NCBI GenBank assembly: GCA_014885115.2
Contig: WKLE02000835.1
Location: 1 to 15,430 of the forward strand
Length of the DNA stretch: 15,430 bases
From: Asterionellopsis glacialis
Taxonomy: Eukaryota > Bacillariophyta > Plagiogrammaphyceae > Rhaphoneidales > Asterionellopsidaceae
Direction of reading: 5' to 3'
The notes beneath the pieces were generated by a model. The model did no database searches. It had not been told where the DNA came from and saw nothing but the letters and a program-made list of their open reading frames with translations. This document shows, in pieces, positions 9,621 through 15,430 of this stretch; position 1 is the stretch's first letter, and each line of letters begins with the position of its first letter. Position numbers and translations under genes: made by a program.

Positions 9621-9918
9621 TTTAGTTCCAGTACATTCAATTTTTCAAGAAGAATCATGGGCCAGCATGATCGTTGAAAAGTTACTTTAAGAGAAGAGAC
9701 AGAGTTTTATCCTCGATTGCCATGAATGTGTTTGTTGTCTTCATGCTATGATGGGACGATGCGTTGTCAGGGTTCAAAAAGGTGCGTGACAAAGCCGTCA
9801 TTCCGACATCCGTTCTTCTTCATTTTCCGTGTGGAAATTTGTAAACCCTAACTCTAATTTTTAAAATTTGATTTTTTGTGTACCATTAAGCAGGTGTCAG
9901 ATAGGTATTATACGGAAA

Positions 9919-10450
9919 TACCAGGTACAGATGTTCCAGGTAGGTCCCTATGACGACCCTGGTACCTACAGAAGTAGTACCGACTATGCATATTTCATTT
10001 GCTGTTAATGATTAATCATATTTGAATATTATGATAGTGTCCCTCTTAATTGGACATAAAATGACCACTGCTAGGACTACAGTGGATGGATGACGACTCG
10101 CTCCTCACCGCCTACCTATGTACTGACTGTCTGTCTACTTCGAGCTACATATGAATTGGGAGAAGGAAGAATACATATTTCTTGGGGCGATTCAATGGAA
10201 GAAACAAGCCTTTGCAGTTAGAAACGTTTGTGTATCGAATACCCCAAGAAATACCTTGGAACAAATTGGAACACTGGTATACCTGTTTCACCCATAACTA
10301 AATTTTCCGCGAATTCAAGATTTCGTTTCTATTTTTCAGTCACACTTCCGCCTTTTCTTTTCTCTTGATCGAAGATCGTACCAGGTACGCAAACGAACTA
10401 CCGGTGGGTCCTACCTGGTAAGCATTTCACAAATAATAATCTTACTGGTA
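9919..10450. promoter_or_regulatory. Cluster of TACCAGGTA-type motifs
   Basis: TACCAGGTA is found exactly at 9919-9927 and 10379-10387, and reversed at 10412-10420. Half-sites TACCAG/CTGGTA lie at 9919, 9959, 10274, 10379, 10415 and 10445. CAGGTA/TACCTG lie at 9922, 9937, 10280, 10382 and 10412. A 13-nt version, CCAGGTAGGTCCC at 9936-9948, recurs reversed with one mismatch at 10406-10418. By eye I noticed only about half a dozen such half-sites in the rest of the window. A binding site for an unknown transcription factor is the simplest reading. Confidence 0.55.
10176..10253. repeat. Imperfect hairpin in the bidirectional spacer
   Basis: TATTTCTTGGGG (10176-10187) pairs perfectly with CCCCAAGAAATA (10242-10253). 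After a small internal loop, ATTC (10190-10193) pairs with GAAT (10237-10240). It may be a DNA dyad or a structured transcript; nothing indicates which. Confidence 0.5.
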
Positions 10451-10719
10451 TTACAGCACAGGCTTAGTTTAGTCGCACTGAGGTTGCGGCGGGAATTTGT
10501 AATAGTAACCATAACAAATACAAGTCGAGTCTTAGTCACGAGAAGTTTTAAATTCTATTTTGAATATTCTATTTATATTTACATCGACGACTCATTGTCG
10601 AAAGCGCGCCGTAATCGTATTTTTTGTGGAGATTGAAAAACGGTAGAACGCAGTTCGCAAAAGCAACGTAACGCACACCCACGAACTAACCGAAATCATA
10701 GATAGAAAACCAAACGACA

Positions 10720-13074
10720 ATGTCGTTTTCATTGTCAGCAGATGGAACAGTCCGTTCAAAGTCGGCGTTGATAGAACACGCAAAGAAACATGGTCTTTGT
10801 CAAGTGTGCGGAGAAGTCAAGACTCACGAACGCGTAAAGCAACGAGGTATTCGTGGAATGCTTACTGAACAAAAATTTAGTCCCATCACTGTGCAAAGAG
10901 ACGACGGGAGTTATGAAGTATATAAAGGATACTGTCTTCATCCTCGATGCTATACTTTGAAACAAGCCAAGCGGGAATTAGGAGAAGACGTCGTAGAGAG
11001 AAGAAGAAGCAGCGCTACACACCATGATCATGGACTGAGAACAATACAATCACACCAGACATCTACTAGACAAAGACCATCCCTATCACGAACTACAGAT
11101 GCTGACAATATCATAACAGCGAACTGTACTCCTGCAGAATCATCATTGTTGTCGTCAACGATGCCAGGGACAAATCGGCTGCCGTTGCAACCGCCGAGAT
11201 CGGAAGTCACGAGAAGCACGAGATCTCCAACGGGCCAATCGCCATTACCATTATCATATGTACCTCCTGCTCCACTGAGTTCACCAGCACTGAGTTCACC
11301 AGCATCTGCAAGAAGTAGTCGACCATCCCTCTCTCAATCATCTATATCCGAAAGTCCACCTCAAAGTCCGTTGCATCATGGTTCTTATCATGTTGCGGTG
11401 CAATCTCAGAGCCCGATAAGGTCACCTACATCTACAAGCACAATGTCCCAGCGATCCTTAAATTCTATAGTAGAATCGTCCATTGCATCGTCGTCGTCAT
11501 CGCAAGCATCACCAGGATCGTCCCAGCCCTCGAGACAGTCAACTATTCAAGACTTTCACAGCAATACGTTCATGGACCGGATTGCGATACCAGATATTCA
11601 CGTAGAAAGGAATCCTACCAACGAAGCTACAACGGCATCATCCTCAATTGGAAATGAAACTCAAATGAAACTCAACGAAATCAAATCCCTTTTGGAGGAT
11701 CTCATGCAATCTGGCGACGTTGCATTTACCTTGGAAATGATCTGCAATGCCATGGAAACCAATCAAAAGTCAGCTCTCATTCAATCCTTTTTGCTTACTA
11801 GTATTCGAGACTTGTGCAACAGAGACGATAATAATAAGGATGTTGCCATGGACGACAACTCCGGATTGCATTTGCATAAGAAAATTATTCATGCTATGAA
11901 GTCTCATGCGGGCGAATCACAGGTGCAGGAGGCCGCGTGTAAATGCATATCAGCATTGACCAAATCTCCGAAACACAGGAGACCTTTCTCTCAAAATCAA
12001 TTTTGCAAATATGCGTTACAAGCTTTGGAAGATCACATCGACCAACAGAAAGTAGTATCTACTGTACTTGATATTATTCTTACCTTCTCTACAGATACCG
12101 ACTTTCGAAGTGATTTTGTGGCACTCGAAGGAAAGTCCTTGGTTTTGCAGTCGATGGAAGCATACCGCACCTGTGCAGAAGTACAGCGAAATGCTTGCGT
12201 CATCTTGTCTAATTTTGCCTTGACAAACGATAGCGACAGCACCAAGGTGGCGTTGATATCGAATAGAGAGCTCCAGGCTGTTATGGATTCAATCAATTAC
12301 AACCGGGAGGACAATGCACTTGTTTTTCGAGCTTGCTTTGCGCTTAAAAACTGGACTTTCCGAAAAGAAAACTTGAAAAAGCTGGAGGAATTGCCGGGTG
12401 CGCTTGCATTGTTGCAGGATGTGACGGCAGGTATCCAAGATGAAAAAGCCCAACGAACGGCTGCCATAGTTCTTGAACGGCTCGTTGTCCAAAGGACAAA
12501 AACCGTATCGGTCGAAGAAGAAATAAGGGAACACTGTCAGAATCTTGAGAGTAGTACTTCTGTGGAAAATATTACAAAACTCATGCAAGATCATAATTTG
12601 CCTCATGTCATCAGAGAAGGACTTCAATGTCTCTGGCTCTTAGCCAATGAGTCAGCGTTTCAAAGGGATAATATTGTAGATTCAGGAGCTCTTCATGAAA
12701 TCATCGGTCACATGTACCGATACAAGAGCAACGCAGAGGTACAAGAAAAGGGCTGCGAACTACTTGAGTGCCTAGCGCGGGGAAACGAGACGGGAAGAGC
12801 TGCCATTATCCACGCGGGCGGATCAAAAGCAATTGTCAATGCCATTCGAAACCACGGAGATAACAAAGATGTACAGAGGGTTGCCTTTGAGGCTCTTAAC
12901 GAGTTATCAACAGAATTTGAGTGCTGGTTTGATCTAGAACAAGACGGATCAATTGACGCCGTTGGAAAGGCATTCCAAAAGCACGCAAAAAGAAGTGCTG
13001 GGGTAGAACGATCGGGGAGTATTCTTTTGTCCAACTTTTCCCTGTTCAGGTCACAGAATAATATTACAGTGTAA
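10720..13074 (+). CDS. Protein with N-terminal Cys4 motif, disordered Ser/Pro region and ARM-like repeats
   Basis: I do not recognise a named family. This single open frame encodes 784 aa and starts at the first ATG after an A-rich leader. Residues 1-90 form a small basic domain with Cys27-x2-Cys30 and Cys72-x4-Cys77, a plausible single zinc site, followed by KQAKRELGE. Residues about 90-310 are rich in Ser, Pro, Gln and Thr, probably disordered, with many SP and TP sites that kinases could use. From about 315 to 775 there are helical armadillo/HEAT-like units, recognisable by recurring starts such as EVQEAACKCISAL, EVQRNACVILSNF, EVQEKGCELLECL and DVQRVAFEALNEL. Such folds bind partner proteins. 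No signal peptide or membrane segment is seen, so a cytosolic or nuclear scaffold is likely. It shares its upstream region with the PPR-SMR gene. Confidence 0.85.
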   Translation: MSFSLSADGTVRSKSALIEHAKKHGLCQVCGEVKTHERVKQRGIRGMLTEQKFSPITVQRDDGSYEVYKGYCLHPRCYTLKQAKRELGEDVVERRRSSATHHDHGLRTIQSHQTSTRQRPSLSRTTDADNIITANCTPAESSLLSSTMPGTNRLPLQPPRSEVTRSTRSPTGQSPLPLSYVPPAPLSSPALSSPASARSSRPSLSQSSISESPPQSPLHHGSYHVAVQSQSPIRSPTSTSTMSQRSLNSIVESSIASSSSSQASPGSSQPSRQSTIQDFHSNTFMDRIAIPDIHVERNPTNEATTASSSIGNETQMKLNEIKSLLEDLMQSGDVAFTLEMICNAMETNQKSALIQSFLLTSIRDLCNRDDNNKDVAMDDNSGLHLHKKIIHAMKSHAGESQVQEAACKCISALTKSPKHRRPFSQNQFCKYALQALEDHIDQQKVVSTVLDIILTFSTDTDFRSDFVALEGKSLVLQSMEAYRTCAEVQRNACVILSNFALTNDSDSTKVALISNRELQAVMDSINYNREDNALVFRACFALKNWTFRKENLKKLEELPGALALLQDVTAGIQDEKAQRTAAIVLERLVVQRTKTVSVEEEIREHCQNLESSTSVENITKLMQDHNLPHVIREGLQCLWLLANESAFQRDNIVDSGALHEIIGHMYRYKSNAEVQEKGCELLECLARGNETGRAAIIHAGGSKAIVNAIRNHGDNKDVQRVAFEALNELSTEFECWFDLEQDGSIDAVGKAFQKHAKRSAGVERSGSILLSNFSLFRSQNNITV
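11275..11304 (+). repeat. 15-nt tandem duplication in the ARM-repeat gene
   Basis: CTGAGTTCACCAGCA occurs twice in a row and encodes the Leu-Ser-Ser-Pro-Ala unit twice within the disordered Ser/Pro region. The copies are identical, which suggests a recent slip and likely length variation. Confidence 0.9.
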
Positions 13075-13078
13075 TAAA
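13073..13078 (+). terminator. Candidate polyadenylation signal AATAAA overlapping a stop codon
   Basis: AATAAA begins on the second base of the TAA stop of the ARM-repeat gene. If used, the 3' UTR would be very short, which would suit the 138-nt gap to the convergent gene. The evidence is positional only. Confidence 0.3.
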
Positions 13079-13212
13079 TACTAGAAATAATTTGTAAACT
13101 TGACTTAGACTACAGTACTATTTCTGTTTTGTAAACACACTTTGTTCTATGCATGGCATATCCAGCACTTGATCCTCACCAAAATTAGCGATTGTCCCGG
13201 TAAACTGCCACT

Positions 13213-14416
13213 TTACTCTAAGCCATCTTCGGCAATCTTCATAATTGGAACTGTCGAACCCGGTAGTTCGTCATCAGAGTCCCAAGTATATCCATTTCCT
13301 ACTTCCCAAGCCTCTTGGAAGACTTTCAAGACTTCACTCTTTGCGTCTTCCACAGAAATCACAGGGATACGGAACCCAACACGGAATTCATCTGTGATTA
13401 ATTTATTTCTTCGTGCTCCCTTTTGACTTGTGACACGAATATCCATTCCCAAACGATCCACATTGGTAACACGAATCTTTTCAATTTCTGACTCAACACC
13501 CAACAGATGCTTTGCTGTAAGACTAAGATCATCGCTATGGTCACGGTTGAGACGAGAGACGATTTCTGAGGCCTCTTCCGCAAGAATATCTGGAGAGGCG
13601 TTCTTGTAATCCTCAGGTTCCACCCATTTGGCCAATACACCGAATCCTCCAACAAAATAGATTTTAGCAGGCTTCAATCGATAAAACGCAAACTTGGGAG
13701 AATCCATAACCTGATCAGCATATGCATGATTAATTGAATACCTCATACGAATAGCATCCATCTCCGGATCATCTGCAGGGATCATATCAACTGTACCCGT
13801 AATGGAACAACGGGACACATCCTGGCCTTCCGAAAAGGCATTCTGTTGACCGAGCTGAGCAAAAAGAGTTACCATCGACTTTCCATCTGGAGCGTCAGAA
13901 TTTTCACGAATGTTAATAGTGTGCATACTCATCTCATTCATGAGGAACACTGGGTTGCCATCGTCATCCAATACGTAATCCACAAAGGAACCAAAGGGAG
14001 CACCACCAATACCGTCAGAAATAGATGTTGTACATAAAGTACCAGATGTGCAAACAGAGGCTACAGTTCTTGCCTTTTCATTCACATTGAGACGAATGTT
14101 CGTAATAGACGGTGCTCCGTCGTCAATCGAAGTAGCCGATGAAGAACCATTGGGTGCAACCATTACTGCCGATAGTTTTGACCTTGATGCGGCAGAAATT
14201 CCATTTTGTGCTAATCGAGGAAAAAACACAAGATACGAACAATGATAAAAAATAAGGAACATAATAATTAGAACAGAATTCATTTTTTAAAAGAAACAAT
14301 GATAACAGCATATCGTCGATTGCATCACTATGATGTAACTTACATGTAGGAATGCTGAATCCCTGAACCGTGGAAATGCTCACAAGAGCTAAAGCAGCAG
14401 TGAACAACCAACGCAT
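13213..14416 (-). CDS. Plastid-type HugZ/PNPOx-like split-barrel protein with DUF2470 domain, 2 exons
   Basis: Exons are 14344-14416 and 13213-14210; the 133-nt intron (GTAAGT...TTAG) splits Ser25, giving 356 aa. Residues 1-19 are a signal peptide ending VQG, followed by Phe20 and a Ser/Ala/Lys-rich stretch. This matches the bipartite presequence of secondary plastids. Residues about 60-215 resemble the pyridoxamine-phosphate-oxidase-like split barrel (GSFVDYVLDDDGNP, HTINIRENSD, FVGGFGVLAKWV). The C-terminal part, about 230-325, matches DUF2470, including LNRDHSDDL with His249. Relatives are bacterial HugZ, plant HOZ (a heme-degrading enzyme) and plant GluTRBP, which controls tetrapyrrole synthesis. 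A role in plastid heme or tetrapyrrole metabolism is therefore likely, but enzyme versus binding protein cannot be told. The ATG at 14416 was preferred over 14467 because it starts the signal peptide directly. Confidence 0.9.
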
Positions 14417-15130
14417 CTTTTCCAAAAGAGTTACTTGGTCGAACAGACACACAGTTGTTCGCTTCACCGATTGTCTTCACAAGCAAAAGAGGTTGCTTCA
14501 CGTAAGCGAAAGAAGGGAGGTGTATCAAAAAGGGAGAAAAACAAACTCTTGCTCAAAACCGAGCTCAAACTGACGATCCAAGTTGAAGTTTTGGCCCAAC
14601 GTAGGTTTTGTACCATGGTGCTGAGGGGACGCGTGGAGGGAAGATCTGCATCAAGACCAACATGCAAACTGCAACACGAAGAGGAGGTGTTCCTATACAG
14701 GAAAAAAAGGGAGTGAAAAAAAAACTGACATCGACGACGAGGAAAGAGAAGAAGGAGTCGAATGAATCCTTTATTTTATGATTGCTGAGGTTTGATCAAG
14801 ACTGTCTATTTTAGTTTGTCTGTGTAAAGCTGTTCTGACTGTTTCGTACCCGATAGATTTTCTGATGTGCAAGATGATACGGTTGTAGCACTCCAAATAA
14901 TAATTTCAACGGCTGTCGGCGGTCGATTCTGTGGGGTTTGTTCACATTTTGATCTGACATGACATCATGATACATCATGTATCGTGAGATGAGTTTCTTC
15001 TTTTCTGCTTTTTTTAGTCTAGCCAGCTGTTTCATTAGGTGACAAGCATTCAGATGCCAGATACTGTTGTTTTGTTGGATTTGTAGACAATACAGTTTAA
15101 AGGAGTGGGGTCTATACACTGCAAGTACAA
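14417..15130. promoter_or_regulatory. Bidirectional upstream region of the HugZ-like gene and the right-edge gene
   Basis: These 714 nt separate two divergent start codons. No protein-coding gene is supported. The stretch 14700-14765 is strongly purine-rich on the plus strand (A and G runs). A near-perfect dyad lies at 14965-14987. TTTAAA at 15097-15102 could be a core promoter element of the right-edge gene, with low certainty. Confidence 0.45.
14965..14987. repeat. Dyad centred on GATACAT-C-ATGTATC
   Basis: A perfect 7-bp palindrome with one central base (14969-14983) is extended by a G-T pair and three more Watson-Crick pairs. It lies about 145 nt before the right-edge start codon, so an operator-like site is possible; ACATCATG also occurs twice (14963-14969 approximately and 14972-14979). 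Confidence 0.45.
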
Positions 15131-15430
15131 ATGAAAATTCAAATCAATCGAAATCGTTTTTACTTGACACTATGCTGTGCTACCATTTGCCTTTTCTTTT
15201 CGCTAGTGGACGCATTGTCACTGGCCAAAGGCAAGGTAAAATCAGTTCAAAAGAAAAAGAATAGACGTGAGCCACAAACTCCCATCATCGCTTGTTCTTC
15301 TGCAATTGAGCTGGAACGTGCTATTGATACCCATATCCGAAACGGTGACAATGTGTTAGAATTTGGTGCTCAATTTTCTGATGCAACCAAGGAGCTGTGT
15401 CGCAGAATAGGAGACCAAGACGGAAAAGCA
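15131..15430 (+). CDS. Partial secreted or organellar protein, weak SAM-methyltransferase-like motif
   Basis: The frame starts at ATG 15131 and is open for 100 codons to the window edge, so only the N-terminus is seen. Residues 10-28 are hydrophobic and end VDA before Leu29, a likely signal peptide. The following stretch is Lys/Arg-rich (KGKVKS, QKKKNRR) and could be a plastid transit region, though the +1 residue is Leu rather than the common Phe. Residues 75-90, beginning VLEFGAQFSD, resemble motif I of Rossmann-fold methyltransferases (usually E/D-x-G-x-G-x-G), but the Gly pattern is incomplete. Function is therefore tentative. A donor-like AAG|GTAAAA at about 15232 exists, but no reason to splice is seen because the frame continues. 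Confidence 0.7.
   Translation, partial: MKIQINRNRFYLTLCCATICLFFSLVDALSLAKGKVKSVQKKKNRREPQTPIIACSSAIELERAIDTHIRNGDNVLEFGAQFSDATKELCRRIGDQDGKA

Larger units (their letters stand above)
9621..10719. promoter_or_regulatory. Bidirectional upstream region of PPR-SMR and ARM-repeat genes
   Basis: These 1099 nt lie between two divergent start codons, so both promoters must be here. No open frame with a domain is seen. From 9919 to 10450 the region carries six copies of TACCAG (either strand) and five of CAGGTA, often overlapping as the near-palindrome TACCAGGTA. A long imperfect hairpin lies at 10176-10253. A single AAACCCTAA (9843-9851), like the plant telo-box, and GAATATTC (10562-10569) are also present. 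Confidence 0.6.

Noticed and set aside
9843..9851. AAACCCTAA telo-box or telomere-like unit
   Set aside because: Only one copy, so neither an interstitial telomere nor strong evidence of a regulatory element.
10562..10569. GAATATTC, which fits the phosphate-response P1BS consensus GNATATNC
   Set aside because: The consensus has only six fixed bases and one hit in 15 kb is expected; it is not near the phosphatase or nuclease genes.

Overview
The window is nuclear DNA of a photosynthetic eukaryote, most likely a diatom or close stramenopile. The evidence is short GT-AG spliceosomal introns of 81 to 150 nt and long intergenic spacers without operons. At least one protein also starts with a signal peptide followed directly by Phe (G19|F20 in the HugZ-like protein), the hallmark of import into a red-algal-derived secondary plastid. 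No database search was possible, so the species is open.

Layout from left to right: an ERD2/KDEL receptor (350-1344, +, 2 exons); a TRAP-type purple acid phosphatase (2368-3813, +, 2 exons); an S1/P1 nuclease (4594-5652, +, no intron); a large PPR-SMR protein (5682-9620, -, 5 exons, 1200 aa); a protein with an N-terminal Cys4 motif and C-terminal ARM-like repeats (10720-13074, +, no intron); a plastid-type HugZ/DUF2470 flavin- or heme-binding protein (13213-14416, -, 2 exons); and the 5' end of a secreted or organellar protein with a weak methyltransferase-like motif that runs off the window (15131-15430, +). All exon joins were built by hand from GT/AG sites, and every join keeps the reading frame.

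The genes do not form an operon-like system. Three loose links are visible. The acid phosphatase and P1 nuclease are adjacent secretory hydrolases that could both release phosphate from organic matter. The PPR-SMR protein and the HugZ-like protein are both plausible plastid proteins, one for RNA and the other for heme or tetrapyrrole chemistry. The KDEL receptor serves the secretory pathway in general. Two gene pairs converge closely (29 nt and 138 nt between stop codons) and two pairs diverge from shared upstream regions.

The less ordinary signals are mostly non-coding. They are a dense cluster of TACCAG/CAGGTA half-sites in the bidirectional spacer 9621-10719, a perfect 13-bp inverted repeat made of two E2F-like TTTCCCGC sites upstream of the P1 nuclease, several other hairpins, and a stop-free 81-nt intron exactly at the SMR domain boundary. 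I saw no mobile element, CRISPR array, tRNA, rRNA or convincing new multi-gene system.
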